Origin: CAIQQQ01 sp037445025
Lineage (GTDB): Bacteria; Pseudomonadota; Alphaproteobacteria; Acetobacterales; Acetobacteraceae
Direction of reading: 5' to 3'
Length of the DNA stretch: 64,000 bases
Assembly (NCBI GenBank): GCA_037445025.1
Contig: JBBILI010000003.1
Span: 62,001-126,000 of the forward strand
The notes beneath the pieces were generated by a model. That model saw nothing but the letters and a program-made list of their open reading frames with translations, ran no database searches and was not told the DNA's origin. The translations under genes were made by a program, and so were the position numbers. The stretch's first letter is position 1. Each line of letters opens with the position of its first letter. Positions 16,241-25,390 of this stretch are shown here, one piece after another.

Positions 16241-17959
16241 TCAGGGAACGGTCTTGCCGGCCGGCAGATTGCCCAGCGCCTGCTCGCTCTCGCGCAGCTT
16301 GGATTGCAGCTTCGGCACCTCGTCCGGCTCGGGATTGAGCGTCAGCGCACGGCGCCACTGGAACTGCGCCTCGAGCTTGCGACCGACCGCCCAGTAGGCA
16401 TCGCCGAGATGCAGGTTCACCGTGGAATCGCTGGGGGTCAGTTCCACGGCCTTCTCCAGCAGCGCCACCGCCTTTTTCGGGTCGCCCTGCCGGAACGTCA
16501 CCCAGCCGAGGCTGTCGATGATGGCGCCGTCATTGGGGCGCAGCTCCACCGCGCGCTCGATCATGCGCCGCGCCTGCGGCAGGTTCACGCCCTGCTCGGT
16601 CCAGGAGTAGCCGAGATAGTTCAGCACCATCGGCTGGTCCGGCGAGAGCTGCAGCGCGTGCTTGAAATCCGCCTCCGCCCGCGGCCAGTTCTGCGACTGT
16701 TCCAGCGCCACGCCGCGCTCGTAGAACAGCGGCCAGTTGGCCGCCTCGGGATGCGGCACCCGCTCGACAGCCTGGTCATAGGCCGTCACCGCATCGGCGA
16801 ACCGCTTCTTGCCGCGCAGGATGTCGCCCTTCAACGCCAGCGGCTCCGGCCGGTCGGGGATGGTGGTGCGCAGCCTGTCCAGGATCGCCAGCGCCTGGTC
16901 GGGGTGGCCGGTCTGCGCCAGCAGGGCGGCCTGGCGCAGCCGCACCACCGCCACCAGCGGATCGTCGTCAGACACCGCGGTCAGCATGGCGATGGCCGCC
17001 TCCGGCTGCTGTCCGGCATCGAGGATATCGGCGCCGAGCAGGCGGGCCGCGGTCAGGTCCGGCCGCAGATCGAGCGCCAGCCGCACCATGATGAGCGTGA
17101 GCTCGGCGGTGTCCTGGCCGCGCAGGCCGCCGGCCATGGCGAGATAGGCGTCGGCCATGCCGTCGGTGGCGGTGTGCACCTGGCGGTCCGCCGATTTGGC
17201 GTACAGCGCCGGCAGCGACACTGCGAGATCCCCGCCGACCTGCACCAGGCCCGACAGCGCCTGCTGCGCCTCGGCGGCGTGGCCCTGGCGGGCCTGCCAG
17301 CTGGCCAGCAGCCGGGCGAGCTGCAGATTGGTGCTGGTGAACCCGGCCTGGGCCGCCTTGTAGTCCTTGGCGGCTTCCTCATCGCGCCCGGCGAGATCGG
17401 CGATCATGGCGGCATGCAGCGCGAACACCGGGCGGAACTGCGCCTGGCCCTGTTGCAGCGGGCGCAGCAGCGCCAGCGCGTCGTCGGTCTTGCCCGCGCC
17501 CTGCAGCGACCAGGCGATCAGCAGCGGCTGCAGCAGCTGGGTGATGCCCTGCCGCGGCAGGCGGGCGAACTGCGCCTGTGCCTCGGCCCAATGGCCGCTT
17601 TTGGCCTCGGCATTGCCCAGCAGCATCTGACCCGCGATGTCGCTCGCCTCGTGCCGGGCCAGTGTCAGCGCCTCCGGCCGTCCGGCCAGCAGGGCGGCCA
17701 CGAAGGCCTGGCGGGACAGATCGGGGTTGCCCGGGTCGTCCTGCAGGCCCTTGAGGAACAAATCGGTGGCGAGACTGTCATCGCCGATCGCCATGGCATG
17801 GCGCCCGCCGAGGAAGGCGCCCATCGCCCCGGTGACGGCGGCCGGCGGCGCCTGCGGTGCAGACGACACACCGGACGGCGTCACCTCCGCCGCGGCACAG
17901 GCCGACAGCAGCGACACGCTGAGCAGGATCAAGCGCCGGAACGATCTCATGGAGTGCAT
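16241..17959 (-). CDS. TPR-repeat lipoprotein
   Basis: A 572-residue protein with a lipoprotein-type signal (RRLILLSVSLLSAC, lipobox LSAC with Cys near residue 21) and many tetratricopeptide-like helical repeats over the remainder. The clearest are near the C-terminus: FKHALQLSPDQPMVLNYLGY, ERAVELRPNDGAIIDSLGWV and EKAVELTPSDSTVNLHLGDA. TPR arrays scaffold protein complexes; here the protein would be membrane-anchored on the periplasmic side. The ATG at 17959 has AAGG eight bases upstream; an ATG at 17950 would give an equally good signal. It is followed after 7 bp by ispE. Confidence 0.85.
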   Translation of the reverse strand: MHSMRSFRRLILLSVSLLSACAAAEVTPSGVSSAPQAPPAAVTGAMGAFLGGRHAMAIGDDSLATDLFLKGLQDDPGNPDLSRQAFVAALLAGRPEALTLARHEASDIAGQMLLGNAEAKSGHWAEAQAQFARLPRQGITQLLQPLLIAWSLQGAGKTDDALALLRPLQQGQAQFRPVFALHAAMIADLAGRDEEAAKDYKAAQAGFTSTNLQLARLLASWQARQGHAAEAQQALSGLVQVGGDLAVSLPALYAKSADRQVHTATDGMADAYLAMAGGLRGQDTAELTLIMVRLALDLRPDLTAARLLGADILDAGQQPEAAIAMLTAVSDDDPLVAVVRLRQAALLAQTGHPDQALAILDRLRTTIPDRPEPLALKGDILRGKKRFADAVTAYDQAVERVPHPEAANWPLFYERGVALEQSQNWPRAEADFKHALQLSPDQPMVLNYLGYSWTEQGVNLPQARRMIERAVELRPNDGAIIDSLGWVTFRQGDPKKAVALLEKAVELTPSDSTVNLHLGDAYWAVGRKLEAQFQWRRALTLNPEPDEVPKLQSKLRESEQALGNLPAGKTVP

Positions 17960-18009
17960 ACGGGTCGCCTTGTTGGAGTTCACGCCGGCTCGGGTTTCAG
18001 GCCTCAGGG

Positions 18010-19644
18010 TCACATGCCGCCAGGATAGACCGGACCGCCGCCGCCTTCGGGGGTGATCCAGTTGATGTTCTGGGAGGGATCCTTGATGTCGCAGGTTTTG
18101 CAGTGCACGCAGTTCTGCGCGTTGATCTGCAGCCGCGGCGCCTCGCCCTCGGCGGCCACGATCTCATACACGCCGGCCGGACAGTAGCGCGTCTCGGGGC
18201 TGCGGTAGCGCTGCCAGTTGAGGCTGATGGCGACATCAGGGTCGCGAAGGGTGAGGTGACACGGCTGGTCCTCGGCATGGTTGGTGTTGCTGATGAACAC
18301 GGAGGAGAGACGGTCGAAGGTCAGCTTGCCGTCGGGCTTGGGATAGACGATCTGCGGCGCGGCGGCGGCATCCTGCAATGTTTCGTGGTCGACATGGGGC
18401 AGATGCAGCGTCCAGGGCGCCTTGCCGCGGAAGACGTAGGTATCCAAAGCCGCGTTTACCAGACCGCCGAACAGGCCGAATTTCGCGAAGCCCGGGCGGA
18501 TATTGCGCACCTCCGACAGTTCGTTCCAAAGCCAGGACGATTTCAGTTTCTCGGGATAGCCGGCCGGCTCGGCGGGCCGGTCGCCGGCCAGGGCCTCGGC
18601 CACCGCCTCGGCCGCCAGCATGCCGGACTTCATGGCAGTGTGCGTGCCCTTGATCTTGGCGACGTTGAGGAACCCCGCCGTGTCGCCCACCAGACAGCCG
18701 CCGGGGAAGGTCAGCTTCGGCAGCGACTGCAGCCCGCCCTCGCTGAGCGCGCGCGCACCGTAGGCGATGCGCCTTCCGCCCTCGAAATGGCCGCGCATGG
18801 CGGGATGGGTCTTGAGCCGCTGCATCTCCTCGAACGGCGAGAGCCAGGGATTGCTGTAGTCGAGCCCGACGACGTAGCCGTAGGACACCAGGTTGTCGCC
18901 CCAGTGATACAGCCACGAGCCGCCATAGGTGGCGCTGTCCACCGGCCAGCCGATGGTGTGCTCGATCAGCCCCGGACGGTGATTGGCGGCCGGGATCTCC
19001 CACAGCTCCTTGATGCCGATGGCGTAGGTCTGCGGGTCGCAGAGCTGGCGCAGGTTGAAACGCGCGAACAGGCCCTTGGTGAGGCTGCCGCGACAGCCCT
19101 CGGCGAAGATCGTGTAGGTGGCGCGCAGCTCCATGCCGGGCTGGTACTGCGGGCTTTGCATGCCGTCGCGCCCCACCCCCATGTCGCCGGTGACGACGCC
19201 CATGACGCGGCCGTCCTCGATCAGCGTCTCGGCAGCCGCGAAGCCGGGATAGATCTCCACGCCGAGCGCCTCGGCCTGGGCGCCGAGCCAGCGGCACAGA
19301 TTGCCCAGCGAGCCCACGTAGTTGCCGTGGTTGTGCATCTGCGGCGGCGTGGGCAGGCGATACGCCTTGGTGGCGGTGAGGAAGATGAATTTGTCGTCCG
19401 CCGCCTTGGTGGTCAGCGGTGCGTCGCCGTCACGCCAGTCCGGCAGCAGCTCGTCAAGCGAGCGCGGCTCGATGACCGCGCCGGACAGGATATGCGCGCC
19501 GACCTCGGAGGCCTTCTCCACCACGCAGACCGTGACGTCCGGCGCGAGCTGTTTCAGCCGGATCGCCGCCGCCAGGCCAGACGGGCCGGCGCCGACGATG
19601 ACGACATCGAACTCCATCTGCTCGCGTTCCACGCCGCTTGACAT
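18010..19644 (-). CDS. Electron transfer flavoprotein-ubiquinone oxidoreductase
   Basis: A 544-residue inner-membrane-associated FAD/4Fe-4S enzyme that passes electrons from ETF to ubiquinone. The N-terminal dinucleotide-binding motif VVIVGAGPSGLAAAIRLKQL, the central FAD segments (GAVIEPRSL, GCLVGDTAGFLN) and the C-terminal ferredoxin-like cluster motif CVHCKTCDIKDPSQNI near residues 507-522 are present, with a further Cys in YCPAGVYE. Length matches the family. The ATG at 19644 is preceded by AGGAG at good spacing; the frame is open further upstream but not family-like. Confidence 0.94.
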   Translation of the reverse strand: MSSGVEREQMEFDVVIVGAGPSGLAAAIRLKQLAPDVTVCVVEKASEVGAHILSGAVIEPRSLDELLPDWRDGDAPLTTKAADDKFIFLTATKAYRLPTPPQMHNHGNYVGSLGNLCRWLGAQAEALGVEIYPGFAAAETLIEDGRVMGVVTGDMGVGRDGMQSPQYQPGMELRATYTIFAEGCRGSLTKGLFARFNLRQLCDPQTYAIGIKELWEIPAANHRPGLIEHTIGWPVDSATYGGSWLYHWGDNLVSYGYVVGLDYSNPWLSPFEEMQRLKTHPAMRGHFEGGRRIAYGARALSEGGLQSLPKLTFPGGCLVGDTAGFLNVAKIKGTHTAMKSGMLAAEAVAEALAGDRPAEPAGYPEKLKSSWLWNELSEVRNIRPGFAKFGLFGGLVNAALDTYVFRGKAPWTLHLPHVDHETLQDAAAAPQIVYPKPDGKLTFDRLSSVFISNTNHAEDQPCHLTLRDPDVAISLNWQRYRSPETRYCPAGVYEIVAAEGEAPRLQINAQNCVHCKTCDIKDPSQNINWITPEGGGGPVYPGGM

Positions 19645-19742
19645 GCGTCTGCTCTCCTGTCCGCCCCTGGAAATGGGCCCGCCGCGCAAATTAGGGAGGT
19701 TGGCGCGGTTGCGCAAAACGAGACCGCGTCAGACGATGCGAC

Positions 19743-20537
19743 ATGGATGCCTGGGCCGCCCTCAAGCTGCAGATGGACTACGGCGTGGACGAGGCGCTGG
19801 ATGACCTGCCGGTCGTGCGGCTGCGCGTGCCCGCGCCCATGCCGTCTCAGCCGCCCCCGCAGGTGCTACCCCGGGTGCAGCCCCTGGCCGCCCCAGCGGC
19901 GCCGCAGCCATCGCATCAACCCGCCCCGCAACGCGCCCAGGAGCTGGCCGACCGCGCCGCCACGCGCGAGGCACTGCGCGACGCCCTGGCAAGCTTCGAC
20001 GGCTGCGGCCTCTCCGCCACCGCCACCAGCCTGGTGTTCGCCGACGGCAATCCGCTGTCCGGGCTGATGCTGGTCGGCGAAGGGCCCGGTGCGGAGGAGG
20101 ATCGCGCCGGACTGCCCTTCGTCGGCCCCTCGGGCCAGCTGCTTGACCGGATGCTGGCCAGCATCGGGCTGGACCGCACGCGCTACCTGATCACCAACCT
20201 CATTCCCTGGCGCCCGCCCGGCAACCGCAACCCGACCGATGCCGAGGTGGCGGCCTGCCTGCCGTTCCTGTTGCGCCACATCGCCCTCGTGCGCCCGCGC
20301 CGGCTGGTGCTGCTGGGCGCGCTGGCGGCGCGCGCGGTGCTGGACACCAAGACCGGCATCACCCGCCTGCGCGGAAGCTGGAGCGAGGCGCGCATTCCCG
20401 GCCTGCCGGACCCCGTGCCCACGCTGCCGATGCTCCATCCGGCCTACCTGCTGCGCAACAGCGGTGCCAAGCGCGATGCCTGGGCCGACCTGATCCAGCT
20501 GCGCCGGGCCCTCGATGCAGCCGGGACTCACGCATAA
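19743..20537 (+). CDS. Family-4-like uracil-DNA glycosylase
   Basis: A 264-residue protein with a variable Pro-rich N-terminus (residues ~15-65) and a UDG-superfamily domain. Motif A reads GEGPGAEEDRAGLPFVGPSG and motif B LHPAYLLRNSGAKRDAW. The NPTDAEVAACLPFL segment is typical of the family 4 / SPO1 polymerase-N-like group. It removes uracil from DNA in base excision repair. Only two cysteines are obvious (in GCGLS and AACLP), so the usual four-Cys iron-sulfur site does not appear complete. It is divergent from the ETF-QO gene and distinct from the UdgX-type enzyme at 684. Confidence 0.87.
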   Translation: MDAWAALKLQMDYGVDEALDDLPVVRLRVPAPMPSQPPPQVLPRVQPLAAPAAPQPSHQPAPQRAQELADRAATREALRDALASFDGCGLSATATSLVFADGNPLSGLMLVGEGPGAEEDRAGLPFVGPSGQLLDRMLASIGLDRTRYLITNLIPWRPPGNRNPTDAEVAACLPFLLRHIALVRPRRLVLLGALAARAVLDTKTGITRLRGSWSEARIPGLPDPVPTLPMLHPAYLLRNSGAKRDAWADLIQLRRALDAAGTHA

Positions 20538-20651
20538 GTGATTCGATCTAGCGCTTTGAGTCCCTTTCCGAAAGCCCGTCCATCTCATTCCTGAGACACA
20601 TGACGTCGTGTTTTGTTGCACGCGGACGGACAGCCGTGTAGGGCAACGGCC

Positions 20652-22538
20652 ATGCAAGGGATCAGCAGAACGCTTTCCCGCCTGTCGGCTGCCCGCGTGA
20701 TGATCGCGGGTGCCGCGATACTGGCCGGATGGTCTTCCACCGGCGGCCTGGGATCGGCGGAAGCGCAAACCAATCCGACCTATGACGACACCGCTTTCGC
20801 GCGGCCGCGGATCGATCCGCGCGGCGCGTCCGGCGTGGCGTTGCCGCAGCCGCTGCCACCGAGCGAGGCGGCGCGGATTCGGCGCATCTTCGAATATCAG
20901 GCCCGCGGCGACATCGCGGCTGCCCTGCGGGAGACGGCGGAGCTGGACCTCAGCTACCAGCCGGGCGTCGATATGCTCGGGCACATCCTGGCCGATCGCT
21001 ATCTCGGTCCCACAACCCGCCCCGGTGCCGACGACCTGCGCAGCTGGCTGCAGCGCTGGCCCGGCCTGCCCGACGCGCCCGCCATTCACGCGCTGCTGCT
21101 GACCCGCCTGCCCAAGGGCGCCACGGCGCCGCCGGCGCCCGAGACCGCGGCCCTGGCGCATGACCAGGGCGCCCCGCTCGGCCCGGTGCCGGAGGACAGC
21201 GAGCCTGACATCTTCACCCTCAGCCGCAACCCCTCGCTGGATCGGTCGGTGCACGACGCCGCCCGCGCCGGCGGGGCTGCGGCTGTGGAGCGGCTGCTGG
21301 GCCGCACCCAGGGCCTGACCCCGCTCTATGCCTCGCAGCTGCGCGGCGAGGCGACGCAGATCCTGTTCACCCTGAACCGTGACACCGACGCCTTCGTGCT
21401 CGGCGCCGCCGGGCGCGGCGTGTGCCGCGAGACCGGCTGCGCCGCCTCGGCCCTTGCCGGCACCATGGCCGGCCTCGCGGCCTGGCGGATGGGGCGGATC
21501 GAGCAGGCGCGGCCGATGTTCGAGGCCGCCGCCAAGGCCGAGCTGTCCACCGCCTCGCTGCGCAGCGCGTCCACCTTCTGGTCGGCCCGCGCCGAGCTGC
21601 GCACCGGCCGGCCGGCGCAGTATCAGCGCTGGATGACCCGGGCGGCCGCCGAGCCGCGCACCTTCTACGGCCTGCTGGCGCGCCGCGCGCTGGGCCTGGG
21701 CTTCGGCTTCTCGCCAACCGGGCGGGATGTGCGCGAAACCCTGTCGGAAGCCGATATCGAGGCCGTGGCGGCCCGGCCCGAGGGTATGCGGGCCTTCTCG
21801 CTGATCCAGGTGGGCCAGCTGCCGCGGGCGGAGGCGGAGCTGCGAGGGCTGTGGCCCGCCGCCACCAGCGAGCCGGCGCTGGGCCGCGCCATCATGCTGG
21901 TGGCCAACCGGGCCGGTCTGGTGCAGCTCGCAGCCCAGCTGGCCGACCTAGTGCAGTCAGCTGACGGCGTGCCGCGCGACGCCACCCGCTTTCCCATCCC
22001 CAGGCTGTGGCCCAGCGGCGGATTCCAGGTGGATCCGGCCATGGTCTATGCCATCACCCGCACCGAATCGAACTTCAACACCCGCCTCGTCTCCTCTGCC
22101 GGCGCCACCGGGCTGATGCAGATCATGCCGGAGACCGCGAGCTTTCTGACCGGGCGGCGTGCCGGGGGCACGCTGGTGGGCGAGCTGCGCGAGCCCGGCA
22201 TCAATCTCGATCTTGGCCAGCGCTATGTGGCGTATCTCGCCGGCCACGACGTGGTGGGCGGCGACCTGCTGCGGCTGCTGGCCAGCTACAACGCGGGGCC
22301 CGGCAATTTCGGCCGCTGGGGCCCCGGCATCCGCCATGGCGGCGACCCGCTGCTGTTCATCGAGGCGATTCCGATCGACGAGACCCGCACCTTCGTGCCG
22401 CGGGTGCTCACCTACACCTGGATCTATGCCGCAAGGATGCACCTGCCGACGCCGAGCCTGGACGAACTCGCCGCCGGCGCCTGGCCCTGCTACCATCCGC
22501 TCGACCAGCGGCAGTCGGCCCCCGCCCTGCTACATTGA
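20652..22538 (+). CDS. Soluble lytic murein transglycosylase
   Basis: A 628-residue periplasmic protein. A signal peptide (residues ~1-40, ending near SAEAQT) is followed by a long alpha-helical superhelical region and a C-terminal SLT domain. The catalytic Glu is near residue 472 in YAITRTESNFN, followed by GATGLMQIMPETA, LASYNAGPGNFGRW and the family end. It cleaves peptidoglycan glycan strands to 1,6-anhydro products. TTG codons upstream are in frame, but the ATG that starts the signal peptide is chosen. The moaB gene follows 13 bp later. Confidence 0.9.
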   Translation: MQGISRTLSRLSAARVMIAGAAILAGWSSTGGLGSAEAQTNPTYDDTAFARPRIDPRGASGVALPQPLPPSEAARIRRIFEYQARGDIAAALRETAELDLSYQPGVDMLGHILADRYLGPTTRPGADDLRSWLQRWPGLPDAPAIHALLLTRLPKGATAPPAPETAALAHDQGAPLGPVPEDSEPDIFTLSRNPSLDRSVHDAARAGGAAAVERLLGRTQGLTPLYASQLRGEATQILFTLNRDTDAFVLGAAGRGVCRETGCAASALAGTMAGLAAWRMGRIEQARPMFEAAAKAELSTASLRSASTFWSARAELRTGRPAQYQRWMTRAAAEPRTFYGLLARRALGLGFGFSPTGRDVRETLSEADIEAVAARPEGMRAFSLIQVGQLPRAEAELRGLWPAATSEPALGRAIMLVANRAGLVQLAAQLADLVQSADGVPRDATRFPIPRLWPSGGFQVDPAMVYAITRTESNFNTRLVSSAGATGLMQIMPETASFLTGRRAGGTLVGELREPGINLDLGQRYVAYLAGHDVVGGDLLRLLASYNAGPGNFGRWGPGIRHGGDPLLFIEAIPIDETRTFVPRVLTYTWIYAARMHLPTPSLDELAAGAWPCYHPLDQRQSAPALLH

Positions 22539-22551
22539 CCGGAGAGACGTC

Positions 22552-23091
22552 ATGGCCCGCATCGACGAGACCCGCCCTTTTCTGCCGTGCCGGATCGCCG
22601 TGCTCACGGTCTCCGACACGCGGACCCTGGCCAACGACACCTCCGGCGACACGCTGGCCGCGCGCATCGCGGCGGCGGGGCATGTGGTGGCCGACCGGGC
22701 CATTGATCGTGACGATGCCGACCTGATCACGGATCGTCTGCACGGCTGGATCGCGCGGCCGGACATCGATGTGATCATCACCACCGGCGGCACCGGCATC
22801 ACCGGGCGGGACGTGACACCGGAGGCGTTCAACCGGGTGCTTGAGAAAACCATCGAAGGCTTCGGCGAACTCTTCCGCATGCTCAGCTATCAGAAGATCG
22901 GAACGTCAACGATACAGTCGCGCGCGATCGGCGGCGTCGCCGGCGGCACCTACATGTTCGCCCTTCCCGGCAGCACCGGCGCGGTGAAGGATGCGTGGGA
23001 CGACATCCTGGTCTGGCAGTTCGACAACCGTCACCGCCCCTGCAATCTCGTCGAACTGATGCCCCGCCTGCAGGAGCATCTGAAGCGGTAG
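22552..23091 (+). CDS. moaB: Molybdenum cofactor biosynthesis protein B
   Basis: A 179-residue MoaB/MogA-type protein that acts in adenylylation of molybdopterin or a related step of molybdenum cofactor synthesis. Visible are IAVLTVSDTRTLANDTSGD, the TTGGTGITGRDVTPEA motif and LPGSTGAVKDAW, all typical of MoaB. GGAGAG lies at 22541, 5 bases before the ATG. It directly follows the lytic transglycosylase and is probably in the same transcript. Confidence 0.92.
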   Translation: MARIDETRPFLPCRIAVLTVSDTRTLANDTSGDTLAARIAAAGHVVADRAIDRDDADLITDRLHGWIARPDIDVIITTGGTGITGRDVTPEAFNRVLEKTIEGFGELFRMLSYQKIGTSTIQSRAIGGVAGGTYMFALPGSTGAVKDAWDDILVWQFDNRHRPCNLVELMPRLQEHLKR

Positions 23092-23135
23092 AACGGGCGG
23101 CGCGATCCGAGATCTGCGCCGCCAGGTGGGACGAC

Positions 23136-23909
23136 CTACTGCCGTGCCGCCTTCACATACCGATCGAGGAAGCTCCTGGTGCGTTCGAAACTGTCCGCCG
23201 CGGCAGCCGCGTCATACTGGGCGGGATGCCCCAGCGTGTAGCTGCGTGACACCATCGACGGACTGTCGAAATCATGCGCCGCGCCGGGATAGGTGTGCAG
23301 CTCGAACACCTGATCGGCTCTCATCGCATCTGCAAAACGTTTGCAGGTTCCCGGCGGGTCGCCCCAGTTGTCGTCGCTGCCGTTCAGCGCCAGCATCGGC
23401 GTGCGGCCGTGAAACTCCGGATTGGTGCAGGGACCGTAATAGTTCACCACCGCCTTGATCAGGCCAGGCCGAAACGCCTCGAAGGCGCGACGTGTCAGCA
23501 CTGTCGTCGTGCCGCCGCCGTGCGAGAACCCGATCACGCCGATCCTGCCGCCATCGAGGCCAGGCACGCCCTGCAGCACCAGCGCCGCGTTCAGAACGTC
23601 ACCGGCACGATCAAGCCCCGTCACCTTCGGCTGGTCCTCCGGCGCGCACACGCTGCGGATCTGTCGCGCCTGGAAACTCAGCAGCACAAAGGCCGCGTAG
23701 CCCCAATCGTTCACCCGCCGGACCCAGAGATCCATATTGCGCCCCAGGCCGCCGCAGCCATGCAGCAGGATCAGCACCGGCGCCGGCCGCGCCCCCGGAG
23801 CCGTCGGGATCGGGTTGGAGGGCACCTTGATCGTCTCCGCCGCCATGACCGGTGCTGCGAGCAGTCCCAGCAGACCCAGAAGCACCGAAAGCCTCAGACC
23901 CTGACCCAT
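23136..23909 (-). CDS. Dienelactone hydrolase-family alpha/beta hydrolase, exported
   Basis: A 257-residue alpha/beta hydrolase with an N-terminal signal peptide (LRLSVLLGLLGLLAAPVMA). The oxyanion segment is LLHGCGGLGR, the nucleophile elbow GFSHGG, the acid residue probably in NGSDDNWGDP, and the catalytic His in YPGAAHDFD. This pattern fits the dienelactone hydrolase group; the true substrate is unknown. GGAG stands six bases before the ATG at 23909, which favours it over an ATG four codons upstream. It is convergent with moaB and divergent from the radical SAM gene. Confidence 0.85.
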   Translation of the reverse strand: MGQGLRLSVLLGLLGLLAAPVMAAETIKVPSNPIPTAPGARPAPVLILLHGCGGLGRNMDLWVRRVNDWGYAAFVLLSFQARQIRSVCAPEDQPKVTGLDRAGDVLNAALVLQGVPGLDGGRIGVIGFSHGGGTTTVLTRRAFEAFRPGLIKAVVNYYGPCTNPEFHGRTPMLALNGSDDNWGDPPGTCKRFADAMRADQVFELHTYPGAAHDFDSPSMVSRSYTLGHPAQYDAAAAADSFERTRSFLDRYVKAARQ

Positions 23910-24000
23910 GTGTCGCTCCAAAGGTTTGCGTTCTTATTCCGTTCTTGACGTCGCCGCTCGTTCTGGGCAAACTGCGCGAGAACAAACAGGGATCACCGTC

Positions 24001-25257
24001 ATGCGCGCGCAGGAGCACAGCCGCACGTATAGCGAATTCGACCTCGCCCGGGAAATCGATCCGGATGAGATGGAAGCCCTCGACCGCGCCGGCCTCGTCG
24101 AGCCGCCGGCCCCGAGGCATGGCCGCAAGGCACCGATGGCCGGGCTGTCCATCCCGCCGGTGCCCCAGGCGCTGCGCCCGCCGCCGCAGCACGGCCGTGG
24201 TGCCACGATCAATCCGCGCAACCGGTTCGAAACCCGCGATGCCAGCCCGTTCGATGACGGGTGGGAGACACTGACCGCCGATTTCGCCGAACTGCCACGG
24301 CTGCAGACCACACTGACACGCGATTCCAGCCGCACGGTGATCAGCTGGAACCAAAGCCCCGATCTCGGCTTCGACCGCGCCGTCAATCCGTATCGCGGCT
24401 GCGAGCATGGCTGCGTCTACTGCTACGCCCGCCCCTCGCACGCCTATCTCGGCCATTCCCCAGGCCTCGATTTCGAAACGAAACTGCTCTACAAGCCCGA
24501 CGTCGCAAGCCTGCTCGAGAAGGAGCTGCGCAAGCCCGGCTATGTCGCCCGGCCGCTGGCACTTGGTTCCAATACCGATCCGTACCAGCCGATCGAGCGG
24601 ACTCTGAAACTCACCCGCGAGGTGCTGGAGGTGATGGACCGGTTCAGCCACCCCGTCACCATCGTCACCAAGTCGGCAGGCGTTCTCAGGGATCTCGATA
24701 TCCTGCAGGAACTCGCAACGCGCAATCTGGTGCGCGTCTATCTCTCCGTCACGACGCTGGACGCGACACTCGCACGCAAGATGGAACCGCGTGCGGCCAC
24801 GCCGCTGCGGCGGATCGAGGCGATCCGTGCGCTGTCCGCGGCCGGGGTGCCGACGGGCGTGCTTGCGGCACCGATGATCCCCGGTCTGAATGACTCCGAA
24901 ATGGAGCGCATTCTGGAGGCCTGCACCAAGGCGGGGGCCCGCAACGCGGGATATGTGCTGTTGCGTCTGCCGCACGAACTCAAGCAGATCTTCGAGGACT
25001 GGCTGCGCACCAACTATCCCGATCGCGCCCGCCACGTGCTGGAACTGGTGCGTGAGACCCGCGCCGGCGGACTGAACGATGCGCGGTTCGGCAAGCGTTT
25101 CACCGGCACGGGTGTGTATGCCGAGCTGCTGGCACGGCGATTTACCCGAGCGGCCCGGCAGTTCGGGCTGGAGGATCGGCAGGATCTGGATTGCAGCCGG
25201 TTTGCGGCACCGGCGGCGATGAGTGGGTTTGCGGAGAGTCAGATGTCGTTGTTTTAG
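24001..25257 (+). CDS. PA0069-family radical SAM protein (spore photoproduct lyase-like)
   Basis: A 418-residue radical SAM protein. The cluster-binding motif CEHGCVYCYAR has Cys134, Cys138 and Cys141. Downstream are LALGSNTDPYQPIER, VTIVTKSAGVLRD and RFGKRFTGTGVYAELL, characteristic of the PA0069 / Rv2578c group distantly related to spore photoproduct lyase. The reaction is not established; DNA or nucleotide repair has been proposed by homology. The first ~80 residues are variable. An A/T-rich repeat begins 9 bp after the stop. Confidence 0.87.
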   Translation: MRAQEHSRTYSEFDLAREIDPDEMEALDRAGLVEPPAPRHGRKAPMAGLSIPPVPQALRPPPQHGRGATINPRNRFETRDASPFDDGWETLTADFAELPRLQTTLTRDSSRTVISWNQSPDLGFDRAVNPYRGCEHGCVYCYARPSHAYLGHSPGLDFETKLLYKPDVASLLEKELRKPGYVARPLALGSNTDPYQPIERTLKLTREVLEVMDRFSHPVTIVTKSAGVLRDLDILQELATRNLVRVYLSVTTLDATLARKMEPRAATPLRRIEAIRALSAAGVPTGVLAAPMIPGLNDSEMERILEACTKAGARNAGYVLLRLPHELKQIFEDWLRTNYPDRARHVLELVRETRAGGLNDARFGKRFTGTGVYAELLARRFTRAARQFGLEDRQDLDCSRFAAPAAMSGFAESQMSLF

Positions 25258-25266
25258 GGAGGAAGC

Positions 25267-25390
25267 GGTTCTTTTTTGAAAAAAAGAACCAAAAAACTTT
25301 CAATCTCTGGCGCGGGACTATCCGGAGAGGGAGAGCTCTAATGGATGAAAGTCTTTTGCTTCTTTTCGTCAGAAAAGAAGTCCTTCCTTG
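25267..25390. repeat. A/T-rich double-hairpin repeat, copy 2
   Basis: Hairpin 1 at 25267-25290 (GGTTCTTTTTT...AAAGAACC) and hairpin 2 at 25359-25380 (CTTCTTTTC...GAAAAGAAG) are separated by ~68 nt of unrelated spacer that shares TCCGGAGAG with copies 1 and 3. It fills the space between two convergent genes: hairpin 1 lies 9 bp past the radical SAM stop, hairpin 2 ends 11 bp before the stop of the minus-strand gene. This fits a bidirectional terminator. Confidence 0.85.
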
